64,000 nucleotides of DNA from Glossina fuscipes. Taxonomy: Eukaryota > Arthropoda > Insecta > Diptera > Glossinidae. Numbering within the stretch: the stretch's first letter is position 1; every line of letters begins with the position of its first letter. The notes under the pieces are model-generated. The model worked only from the letters and a program-made list of their open reading frames with translations. It did not search any database and was not told the DNA's origin. Below are positions 45,785-57,700 of this stretch, piece after piece. The DNA is taken from assembly GCF_014805625.2 (NCBI RefSeq), contig NW_023998417.1:10526744-10590743 (forward strand). The letters run 5' to 3'. Position numbers and translations under genes: made by a program.

Positions 45785-48700
45785 TCAATAATAATTACCG
45801 TAGCCACTCCATTGACCGTAACCACTATACCCAGAGCCATATTGCCAGTGATTATAATAGTTGTCATAGGACTGAGGTGGAGGATAAGAACCGCTATTAT
45901 TCTGTTGCCCGTAATAAGCTGTGGAATTACCCGAATTGTAATTGTAATTTGCAGTATTCTGCACGGAACCATTATTGTAGTTAACTGGATTTGAAGTTGA
46001 AATTGAACTAACGTCTTTCGCAGGTTTGCGGCTGGGACTAGAATCGCTTCAATTACATATACATAAAATTACAAAAATTTATTACATTATGATTTATCCG
46101 GTTGGTGAAGTATATATTTACCGTTTCTTTTTAGCTTCGTTGGCTTTATTTAAGGCTAATTGTAAGGACCTCTGGGCATCTTGAAGGCCTCTAGCAGTAC
46201 TGCCAAAATCCTCTAAAAATTCCACTTTACGTTGAGCAAACAGCACTTTTTGTTCGGGATCAATATTTTCACGGGCCATAAATTTGTCCATAATCAAAAC
46301 TACCTCGTCCTCATCTACTCGCTGCCTTTGCAAAGCTAAATCGATCATTTGCAAAGCTACCCGCGTATTGGCTGAATCTTTCTCCAAAGCTTGCCTCAAT
46401 ACGCGTAACCCGCCCTCCAAATCATTGCAAATCTTATTCAAGAAACGCGCATATTTAATGGCCAAACTGCCTGCAATATTCTTATTTTTGGCTGCATTAA
46501 TGTAGTGTTCGTAAAGCTCCTTACATTTATCATGATCGCCACGACGGCGTTCAACATTGATACGCCTATAGGCGACTTGTAATAGATTGGGCACTCTTTT
46601 CTCCAGATTAATTAGTATTTCGGCAGCTTTATCGAAATTGTTTTGACATTCTTCGAAGGCGGCCCACATCAAATGCAAACTAGGTTTATCGGGATGATGT
46701 ATTTCGCAGGCGCGACGATATACGTCTCGTGTAATGGCAGCATTATCGGTTTGATCATGTTGCGTCTCCAGGTAACGAATCATCTTTAACCAAAACTCAT
46801 CGTACAGGGCGCAGGCTATGAGGCAACGTTCAAATAATACCAAAACCCTTTTTCGATCACCTTTCTCAATTTCAAAATCTAAATAGTCTTTCCAATTTTT
46901 TAACTGACAACGTTCCAAAGGTTTAACATGGAAATAAGGCCGCTTGATACCCTCTTCATAAGACCAACGAGCTGTAACAGCGGCTACCGTTGATTTGTGT
47001 AATTTACGTCGTATTGATACAATTTTGTCCTTGATGGAGGATACCTCGTCTTCGCTTAGTGTACTCAAATCAGTAAGATCATCGCCAGGCCTTTGAAGTT
47101 TTTCGTCGACATCAATCGGCCCGGCTTCTCTGATACTCTTACAATCTTTATCTTTTTCCTTGTTGTCTCCGACTTCTTCGTCTTTTAATTTGTCTTTTTC
47201 TCTATGCTCAGATTCTTTTTCTTTAGAACTTGCACGACGAGACTTTAAACGATTAGAAGTCGGCAATTTTCCATCTCTCAACTCTTGTCTGATACGTTTT
47301 ATTTCCTCCGGAGAAATTATATTAATTATTGAATGTTGATTAATCAAATCTTGAAAGCTAAACAAAAAAAAAAAAAAAAAAAAAAATTTTTTTTTTAAAG
47401 AAATTAATCAAGAGACGTTTATCATATCCACACAAACAGACGCACACAAAAAAAAAAAAAAAAAAAGAAAAGAAAAAGTGAAATCTACTCACTTATCGAA
47501 GTGACCACTGTAACCTTGGGTTGGAATGGCTAATAAACGATCATATATTTTGACCATACGCTGATAGCATTTATTCTCATTTTCCCATTTTAGATAGGCA
47601 TCCCAGAGCTTATCTGAACGAAATTCCAAACCACACGCCTCGACGGCACGTTCAAATTGCGAACGTATATAATCCTCTTGATCGGCATGATTACTTTTCA
47701 CATGTGTTAAATAATGTATCCACAAGTCCACCGATAGGGGTATAGCTTCTAAGCCACGTTCAAACACCTTTATGAATCATTTTCGATTTATATTGAGAGT
47801 CGGTGTAGTAATTTCAACGAAGGATTCATTGGAAGAGAGCGAGAAAAATAGAAAGAAAGAAAGACTTTGGCACAAGTTCAAATAATATAACATGTAATTC
47901 ACAGATACTTAACTGTCCTATGGTTTGTTTTTTTAGTGGAACTTTTTCAAAAATTTTCTGTATGTTTATACGTGCGCACGTGTGTGTGGAGAAAAGAAGA
48001 AAACCCAAAACAAGAAAGCAAGAATGAATCCAATAAAGTTATGTTCAAAGGATTTAGTCCTACTACTCATTTTACTAGACAAGAATGAGGGACGGACAGA
48101 GTTTCATGATGAAATTGGAAGCTTTTGTTTACGGAATTATTGTTATTGGTTTAGCGATTTTTGAGAATACGTACACATTTGATAGCTTGAAATGCTAACG
48201 CACATATGATAACTTGGACCTTCTGAAGGTTAGATTTGCTATACAAGTCAATTTTAGAAGTTGTTTCATCCATGATATGCAAAAAAAACCAAAATAACTT
48301 TAGCAAGAAAGAAAATCTAATTTCGGTCAAAACCGAATCTTGTAGATATACATCACCGTTATCATAACAAAAATAACTAAATTTTCATACTCTATGATAT
48401 TGAGGGAGCGCGGTTGATTTTGTACATTTTCGAAAGAAAATTGGATTTTGTTTGCGGTATGTATTGTATATTATGACTACTAAGCAAAAGATACGGAATT
48501 TAAAGCTGTTCACAACTTAGTTGCCTGTGTGTCCCTTGACCGATTTTGATCATTTTTAAATCCTTTTGCAAATTTGTAGACGATATCTTCATATTTCCCA
48601 GCAGAAGAACATTTACTACAGACCTACACAGTGGAGCAGACGGACACATGGACATGATTATATCGTTCCAAGATTTGAAGTTGATCAAGAAAATGTATAC

Positions 48701-50602
48701 TTTGAGGGATCTGCGAAGCTTCCTTGTGAGTGTTGCAAACGTTTTGACGAAATGAGTAGATCGCTCCTCATTGTAAAAATAGGAAAAAAAAATGAAGTAG
48801 GTAGGTAAGTAAGTCGGTCAGTCTACCCACACGGGCATTTTCGATTTGGATTCCAGAAACATTTCTCGATGCTTAATTCAACTTTCAAACTTAGTCTGGA
48901 AGAGACGGACCTTTTTTCATACTGATCAATTTAGAATCACTTTCTGAATCGAACTAAGCTTATTCATCCGTTACATCAGTACCTTTTGTATTCTAGTATT
49001 CAATCTATGGTCTGAAATTTTTAAGATATTTCAATGAGATTTGATACACTGCAGAGTTTTGGTCCAAAGACGAATGCTATTAAAGAAAAAGTAAGAACAT
49101 TATAGTCGGGCAAGGCCAATGTTTAAATACCCTACACCACATTGTCTAACGCAATTTTTATTTTTGTATGAAATTACTATTATGGGTAAATTTTCATCAC
49201 CACATATTAAAACTTAGGCTTTTCTAATCCACAAAGGATTCATTCATCTTTGTGAAAGTCCTTATTAATGTAGGATTCAAAAAATAGGCCGAAATGGTTC
49301 AAATTTGGTGCAATTAATTTTTTTATGCTACATTGCTATTATGACATAATTTGCAACATGAAGGATATAAAATTATACCTTTTGGAAATATGAAATTAAT
49401 TTCACGTTGAGAGGGGGTTCCAAAATTGCCCCACCCATTCCAAAGTTTTTATACCAATTTAGAATGCCAAAGTATTACTATTTAGTCACTTTTGCCGAGA
49501 AATTTTGAAAATTGCAATTTTTTTCCATATAACGACTTTTTAGAAGAGGACTGGGATGGTCGTAACATAGCGTTCGTCCTTGGGTCGAAACACGTTATTG
49601 TACCAAATTTTCATCAAAAAATATCTCGGAAATTGCGACCTGTAGCTTGAACACAAATTTACACATGCAGACAGGCTTAGGTCAATTTAGATTATGATTC
49701 TAACTGGATCGATGTAATAAAAGATGAGTCTAACTTAAGCCCTTCTACATGTTACGTACGTTTGCACTAACTTAATATACTCTTCACTACAAGTGGTGTC
49801 AGATATAATTACAGCCTAATTTGAAGACTCGTCATTTGATTAAGTGTACGGCAGCGTGGGGTATTTAATCGTGGACCGTGCTCCACTAAAGTGTTCTTAC
49901 TTGTTTTACTTATTATGAATCTGTTTGACATGGAAAATGTTCTGTAGTAATTAAGTGAAAAAATTTCTGTCAAATTCTAACCTTCTATTCCAATCGGAGT
50001 CCGAGATGTTCAACAAGAGAGGAGGACAGACATCGCTAAATGGTATCTAAATCATATTCTAGTCAAGCATGTTGATGTATATTTATAATGATTCTGATGG
50101 AAATTTCCTTGAATGTTAGGAACAAACTTCTCTTAGGTCTTTTATACCTATTATTACTTGGGGATGGAGGAGCAGGCAAAACGCAGCACATGTAGCACAA
50201 TCTATAGGCTTGTCTACGAAAAATCAATTTTTTTTTTTTAAATGCGAAATTTCTATTCTCTAAAACATTTCGCTGATTAGATGAACTCAAGCAATTTTTT
50301 AAAATAAATTATTATTATTAGATGGCATGGTATAGAAGTTGAGTTGTAACGAGAAAGCAGTAGCAAATTACAAAAGATGCTCAATTTCCCCCTCCCAAAC
50401 AATGTATGACTATTGAACGTATTGACCTTAGCTGTGAAGAAAGTACATGCTTCTTTGAAATGCTGAGTTTCGCAATTAAAATATTTGGGTTTTAATAAGT
50501 TTTCCTTTTATTTTCGAATAAATAAAAAGGGTGCAAGTATTTCGTTTGAAAAATTGGAAAAGGAACGGGGGATAGGAGCTCTTCAGTAACAAGTGGAAGA
50601 GG

Positions 50603-50642
<40 letters not shown>

Positions 50643-53600
50643 GCGCATAAATAACACAGATACACACACAAATAACGCAATTTAATGCCTCCTATGCACA
50701 TTTATACTTTGCTGTGAAGGGCAAAACTATATATGTTTAAAATTTGAAAATTCAACTTAGAAACTAACTTAAATACCTGTTTTTTGTTTTATTTTTTTTT
50801 TTTTTTTAAATAGATACTTTAAAAAATACGTATAATAAAATGCTTACTTGCAACACTCAAAACAATACGTAATAATTCACAAGTTGCACTGAATTTCATT
50901 TAAATTCATTTGTACTTACGCCTGAATGTTGTGGTAGTGGTAATAATTAATGGAAGATTAATCTTTGGAACGGTTTTTTAAAACATTTCTTTAACTGGTT
51001 ATACAACAAAACAAATGCATGAATTTTTTTTTTTTTTTTTTAAGTAAATTAATACAGAAATCGTGATATACAAAATATATATAGAAAAAAGAAAAGAAAT
51101 CATTTAAGCGATTGTGAAACGTTTAGTTTCGTTTGTTTTGGCGGAATTAGGTTAAAAAATTAACTCTGATGAAAATCCCTCCCCCCGCGCAGCTACAGTC
51201 ACACGGTATGTAGCTAAAGTATCTATATATTTCGCCTACACTTTGCAGGTGCTTTCGCTCACATCATGTAATTTCTAATTTTTGCTGCAGTTGTTGTGTT
51301 TTTTTCATCAAGTTCTTTTTTATTGAATGAATTTTTATTAAATTATAATAAATTGCATTATAATATATATATTGAAAAATACAACAAATTGCAAACGTAT
51401 TTGATTGAATTCGAAAGGTACTCACCGCGTTGCAGTTGACTTTAATACCCTTGCGCTTCTCATAATCGGCATATTTACGCCAATAACCATAACAATAAGG
51501 ATAATGCGCAAGAAAAGCGTCATAGGCTTCACGAGCCGCCTCGGCATCCGACTAAATACATATATAAAAACGTTTATTGGGACTCGTATTTTCCATAGAG
51601 ATCGTAAACCAAATATTTATATTTAGAATGAAAAAGAAATGTACCTCGTTATCTACATATTGTAACAAGTAAGTCCAACCGGTAAAATCGGCCGGATCGT
51701 CTTTAACTGCCCTCCAGTACTTATCTAAGTCAGGCAATTTCTTTCTTTCCTTTTCTTTATCTTTATCGCGCTCCTTATCTTTTTCTTTTACCCCATCTTT
51801 CTCCTTATCACGCTCCTTTTCTTTATCCTTGCGTTTGTCTTTATCTTTGTTGTCTATGTTTTCTGCAAGAACCAATCGAAAGCGTAAATGAGTAATGATG
51901 TTGTTACTATATTTTTCTTAATGCGCTCTTACCCTCAAATTTAGCTTTTTTTTCGACTGGTGGAGAATCATTGCTTTCACATGTAGGACTCATGGGATTA
52001 TATTGTTCGTCCTTTTTTTTGCTTGTCTCATCTTTCTCAATTTTTATTGATATTGTCTCATTAATATCGTCAGCTTTACGTTTCTTACGTGTGATACCAC
52101 TTTCATCACTCTGAGACGGTGATGGGCTATGCTTATCACCCATATTTGTAGATGCGGGTAATTCGTCTTCCGATATTACTTCAGCATCGGCTGGAAGCTC
52201 AGCTCGCTGAGGCGCTGGCAATTCTTCATCTGAGACTTCTTCAGCGTCATTTATTTCCGGTTTGGTAGGTAACGGAAGTTCGTCTTCGGACACCATTTCC
52301 GTGTTGACAATTGTGGCATCACTTCCGTCCATCCCGGCATTGAGCTCCTCAGCGATAGCCGGCTCTGACAAGGAATCATCTGATTCCATTTTTTCACAAT
52401 TTTCTATAACTTTGCTTTGCTCAAATTCTTCTCGTTTGCTGCCATCGGTTTCAGATTCACCTCCGCCCACCGAAGGTAAACTGTTCGCGTTATCTCCAGC
52501 CAGCGAAGCCAGCAAAGAATTTTCTACTCCGCCATTGTTGTCAAGATTCGCATGATGATCGCCAGCATCTTCTGAGGTTTCCGATTGTGCGCACACCGTA
52601 CCGAAAGGAAATGAAGAACTTTTTTCATCTATGGCTGTTTCCGAGCTAACGACTGGATTTTCTTCTTGAACCACTTCGTACATATCCATTTCTTCACGTG
52701 GTATCTGCTCGGGATCTTCATAAATTATGCATTCTTCTCCCTCAACAGTGGTCACAATTTCTTCTACCACTTCTTCTTCCAATATTTCAGCTACATGGCA
52801 TTGATTCTCAGGGTCCATAAGAACACCTTGAGCCGCTTCAGCCAACATCTCTTGAATAATAGCAGAGTTCTCTTCCTGTTGCTGTTCTTCCTGAAGAGTG
52901 TGTATGCTGTTATTCTCTTCCACGGTGTGTTCGATTAACTGAAAAATTTGGAAATGAAAACGCTTTCTTTTACCACGTGCGTCACTGCAAATTTATGACT
53001 TTAGAAGATTGAAATGATCAGTTGGCCCTTGCAAAAATCATAATTGTCCTTTCCTTTCAGATTGGACAAATCATTTGCACATGGAACTACGTCTCACATG
53101 CAAGTCTTTAGCAAATAATTGTCTTCATACTTATTTCTAGAAAACATTGATCTGCTGCTGTCAACACGCACTCACCTGTTCTTGCGCCTGTTTTCTAGCG
53201 TTACGTCTTGATGATCTTGAGGGGGTAACAGGACATATTTGAGAGCTTGTCAATTTACGACCGGAACGAGTACGACGCCCTATAATTGGTTTTTTAATTA
53301 ACGAATTTTTATTATGCAAGCACAACACAAAGAAATATATGCCGCCTTTTTTGAAGCTTTTGCTGTCTCACGTTTTATTCTTCCAATTTTCTATATGTCA
53401 TGTGGCGTTCGCACTAATTTTCACTGTATAATCTTTGAAGTCAAAAACACCGAAATTTGTAAAATTTCGATAACAATTCACACTTTAAGCATTGGCGGAT
53501 ATTTTGAGAGTCTTATTAAGCTTCCCAAAACAATAATTTAAGGAGAAAACTCACCTTGAAGTTCTTGTGAAACGATTTCTTCCTCATTAGTTGACGCCAT
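45785..53600 (-). CDS. Prp39: Prp39, U1 snRNP-associated HAT-repeat splicing factor
   Basis: Eight exons, 53600-53555, 53279-53176, 52938-51933, 51862-51645, 51551-51426, 47767-47493, 47357-46122 and 46046-45785, join in phase to 1090 aa. Prp39 dimerises (or pairs with Prp42 in yeast) in the U1 snRNP and helps choose 5' splice sites. The first 385 residues are acidic and disordered with a three-fold (S-E/D-E/D-E-L-P) repeat. An alternating Lys/Glu/Asp/Arg stretch precedes the HAT repeats, which begin at [18 protein letters not shown] and run through [42 protein letters not shown]...[18 protein letters not shown]...[11 protein letters not shown] and [22 protein letters not shown]. The last exon encodes a Tyr/Asn/Gly-rich tail ending YGNYY. 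The start codon has a strong context (aaaATGG). Intron 5 (51425-47768) is 3.7 kb and repeat-filled. Confidence 0.92.
48895..49080 (-). repeat. Dispersed repeat, partial copy D, inverted
   Basis: Read on the minus strand it gives cattcgtctttggacc, a caaatctcattgaaatatc block, and ttcgattcagaaagtgattc followed by aaattgatcagtat. These are the same ordered blocks as in copies A, B and C. It lies head to the left end of copy C in opposite orientation. Confidence 0.55.
49097..49806 (+). mobile_element. Dispersed non-autonomous element, near-complete copy C
   Basis: Starts with acattatagtcgggcaaggcc and taccctacaccac and ends with aatatactcttcactac and aagtggtgtcag; the two ends are imperfect inverted repeats (ccctacaccac against gtggtgt...). 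Internal blocks include ccccacccattccaaag, atataacgactttttag, cgtccttgggtc and gttacgtacgtttgc. I recall very similar blocks in many calyptrate fly genomes (recall, not searched). No open frame supports a protein, so it looks like a MITE-type or otherwise non-autonomous element. Confidence 0.6.
50604..50645. repeat. (TA)n(CA)n(CG)n compound microsatellite
   Basis: About eleven TA units followed by ACAC and CGCG steps in Prp39 intron 5. Confidence 0.8.
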
Positions 53601-54797
53601 TTTTATGCAATAATCTTTTTGCCGTCAATTGTCAATCGTTATGTCAACAACTCTGTTTTTGGTATATACATATATATATATATATATATATACATATAAT
53701 AATAGATAATAGCAGATGCGTTTCAATTTGCTCTCATAATAAACCCACAAAGCGTTTAACGAATTTTGTTTCATTCCCACCGGATGGTATACAATTTCCA
53801 GTAGATATTATATGAACTTTATAAGGATAATAAGTATCATTATATGTTTTTAGAAATAATGGAGGGCAGTGTATACAAGTTGCAGGGGAGATTAGATGGG
53901 GGGCAAAGTGAACGCATATGAAACAAGGAAATAATCATTTACTAAAAATTAGCTTTCGCTGTTGTACTCAACTGTTTGGTAAAAATGTAAGTTAACTTTC
54001 AGCTACCTACAGATTACCTCCAGAGTTTTATTTTCAATTCTAGTGTAAAAATGAAAAACATACATATGCCAATAATGAGATTAAACGAAAACGACCGAAA
54101 CGAAAATTGAACATTTTGAAAGTGCGGAACGTTGTGATTTGGACCAGTAATGGCTTTGGAATGAAAAACGCTAACGGAAATGAATGAAAGACGTACTAAA
54201 ATATCAAATCTTATTAATGTATATATAATATTAAAAGGTTAAAAGGTAATGTAGAAAACAAATTGAGATTTATTAAAGAGTAGCAATCCTTTAGAGCTTT
54301 TTCATTGGAGGGGTAAGGAAGAATAAGCTCTTCTATGATTCTAAATTATAAACAACAGTTATAATATCGAATTGGAAAACAGAGAAAATAGAATTGTGAA
54401 TATAAAAAAAATGTTATTTTCTTTCACGTACGCCATTACGGAATTTACCATTTTTAAGAGACACCCTATACCGTTTAAGATTTACTAAGTCCTCTCCTAT
54501 TGAAAATGTATGTTTACGAAAAAGCAGCAAGTGTAGAAAGTGAAAAAGTGACAGATATGAAAATAGCGTTAAAAGAAAGAAGGAAACAAAATACAGAGGG
54601 GTTGCTGATGCATTTTGTCTAATGTAAAAATTTTTCCAATTTCGTAGTTCTGCGAGCAATTTTTTTTTGTGCCGCATAAGAAAAAATGTTTTAAAGAACT
54701 CGAAAATTTGGGATTTTATCTTTTTTCTCAAATAAAACACATAAATATTGAAAAAGTATTTTTTGGCTTTATGATAATTGCACACAAAGTTGAAAAA
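53601..54797. promoter_or_regulatory. Divergent region between Prp39 and the ZAD gene
   Basis: 1.2 kb between divergent start codons; both promoters are expected here. It contains a (TA)n run (about 53661-53697). The minus-strand open frame at 54414-54785 is Lys/Phe-rich and unrecognised. No core promoter element was assigned. Confidence 0.5.
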
Positions 54798-57700
54798 ATG
54801 GAACGTTTCGCTATAAAAATTGACAAAAAACTTAAAGCAAATTTATATAAAATATGTCGCTTGTGCGGCATGGATCATCCTGATATGGTGCAGATTTTAA
54901 CAGAAAACAAAAATGAAGAAGAAAAGGACCCCATAATGGTGGATGCTGAACCCCAATTATCGCAAAAAATTCAAGAATTAATTGGTCTGACGGTAGGCTG
55001 TGTTTGTGTAAAATTTATTTCTTTAACTAGAAATATAACGATTTCCAATGGTCCTGTTTTAGGTATCGAAAGATGATAAGATGCCTCAAACAATGTGCAC
55101 GTTGTGTGTGGAAAAGATTAATGATTTTTATGAGTTTAGAGACATGTGCTATGCTACCAATGCACAAACACGCAAACTTTTAGGTCTCAAACATCAAGAA
55201 ATTAAAAAGCAACTTCCCGTGTTAGATATTAAAACCGAGTTATCAATTAAAGAGGAAATGAGTTCTTCTTCAGTGTTAATTAATAAGGCTAATAATCGTA
55301 AAAGGAAATCAGAAGACGTAACAGTAAAAAAAGAGACATCAGCCAATGCCGCAGTAAGCAATAAAAAGTTACGCTTAGCTTCGCAAGCCCTTAAAGAGAC
55401 AGCCCTCAAGAAGGTTAACAAACAAAAACTATCTAATATTGACAATAAGACTGCGGAATTTAAAGAAGAAATGTAAGGTTTGATAACGCCATTATATACA
55501 ATAATTTGCTTTAAGCAGTAAAGTAACTGACAAATTTGTCTTAATACGATTTTTTAGAAAAGAAGAAATTAAGGAAGAGCCTGGTGCTAGCGTTAATTTA
55601 ATTACAACTATGCCGGGTGGTACTGCTGCAGTCGTTACGCCCTCCTCAAAACTGAAGCAGATTTGCACTATATGTCCAGAACGTTTTGCTAGCAAGGCGA
55701 AATTGGAAACACACCTTCGCACCAGCCACATACCTAGGGTGGAGAGGTATGTTTGTACAGCTTGTGATGAGATTCTTAATAAAAACTTCGACATCAAGAA
55801 TCACCAGCTTTGGCATAGACATTCTAAGACTCCCTACAAATGCGGTTTGTGCGATGAAAGGGTTTTGAGCTTTTATGCATATGCCAAGTAAGTATTACTT
55901 TCCATAGGAGAAAATATTTTTAAAAATATTCTTTAATTTTGCAGGCACTTGCGGGATCATAGTTTTGAAACACCACCTGCCTTGCTTGTTTTGGATCGTG
56001 AATGTCCTCAATGTCAAAATTCTTATGCCACGAATTTTCTTTACAACATTCATCCATGTGCGGTGCACACTAAACGCTGTGCTGGTTGTAATCGTTTACA
56101 ACGTTCTGAAAGTGAATATTTGAAACATTCCGCTCAGTGCGCGAAGGTCTATTTAAACTATTCCAAACACATATTGCCTGCAGTGGCTGCTATGGAAGAT
56201 TCTGTACGAATTAAAAATGAGAATGAAGTTGAAGCGGCAGCCGAAGAATATGGCCGATATTCAGGAGCGGCTCTTAATATGAATCCAGTGGTGTCGTTAA
56301 CTCGCCTGGGATCACCCATGCTAAGGGCAGCTAATTCCTCTACAGTTGTCTCAGGTAGCAACCAACAAGAAGAAACTGCAAAGAAGAGTAGTAAGAATAG
56401 AGTTTCGAAAAAGGATTTCAAACGAGTAGACGAATTGCTCAAGTCTACATTTGACACGTTAGTGAGCATTAAACATGAACCAGAAATGCACATGGATACA
56501 GATTTATCGGTATCAGTAACAGACAGCGGTCTTGAGTCTAATGAGCGAGAGTCCAACGAACAGGAAGACACGGACGAAAACAATCATAGCGATGGGGATT
56601 ACGCTGATCACAATGACGACAGCAATGACCAAGAAATGTCGAATGCTGAAATCGGGGAAACAGCGAAAATTAAACAAGAAGTTCATGATTTGTCTTATGG
56701 GAACTCGGATGCATCCAATGCAGAGTATTCTAATAAAATGCCGGTATTAAAGTTAAAAATCAAAAAGGAACACGGTCAACTGAATTCCTCGTTGGTGGAT
56801 CAAACCACAGAGAAACGTGCCGAAAAACGTAAAAAGAAGAAGAAACACAAAGAGAAAGAGAAGACGACCAACGATTATGAAAACGTGAAAGCTGTTAGTG
56901 GGGAAGAAGTGCAAGAGGCAAACCTATGCATAAAAACCGAACCAATCGATATGGAGACAGATATGAACACTGTTGAGTTAAACCCACAACCCGAGGCTAC
57001 CATAATGACGTCTATACCCATGATGCAGTTGAAAATTGCTCGCATTTCCGAAGGCGTGGAATTCAATAGTAGCTCCGTTAAGGACGATCAAATAGAAGAA
57101 ACATTGAATCGCGATTTGATGCCTTTTGAGGAGGACATTAAACCGAATAGAGAGGAATTAGATAATTTACTTAAAATAACACTTGTTACTGGCGGCGTAG
57201 AAATGCAATCGACTGCAGCTGTTGAAAATTCTTCATTGCAAAGCACTATGGAAGAGGACAGTGTAAACGAAAATTATGAGCATCTTGACGAACAGCAAAG
57301 TGATATTTTAGGCAAAGAAATTAAACAAAAGGCACCAGTCAAATGGACGAAAGGACGTAATAAGGCTTGCAAATCTACAGCTGGAAGAATTTGTAAAGTA
57401 TCTAATACTCAAACAGCAGAATTGCAAATTTCTTCAATACATGGAGGTGTTTCAATGTTAGAACATTCATCTACTCCCGAAATGATGCCAGTGTTTATAA
57501 AAGCCGAGCCTCAGAATCGCGGCTATTCGGATGAACTTACAGAGCTAACGACAGATGAACTCGATGATTCGGTAGAAGAGAATGAAAACATCGCAAAACT
57601 TTCTTCTATGCACGACTATGTTAGCGAAGAGATTGATTTTGCTAATATAAAAATTAAACAAGAGAAAGATCTGGATATTCATGACGTTCAGATGAGCTCT

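Larger units (their letters stand above)
47768..51425. other. Prp39 intron 5, repeat-rich
   Basis: 3.66 kb intron with a GTGAGT donor and AG acceptor. It contains an inverted partial repeat copy (about 48895-49080), a nearly full copy with terminal inverted repeats (about 49097-49806), a further short fragment near 50028-50075, a TA/CA/CG microsatellite (50604-50645) and several poly(T) runs. No protein-coding gene was recognised. Confidence 0.6.
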
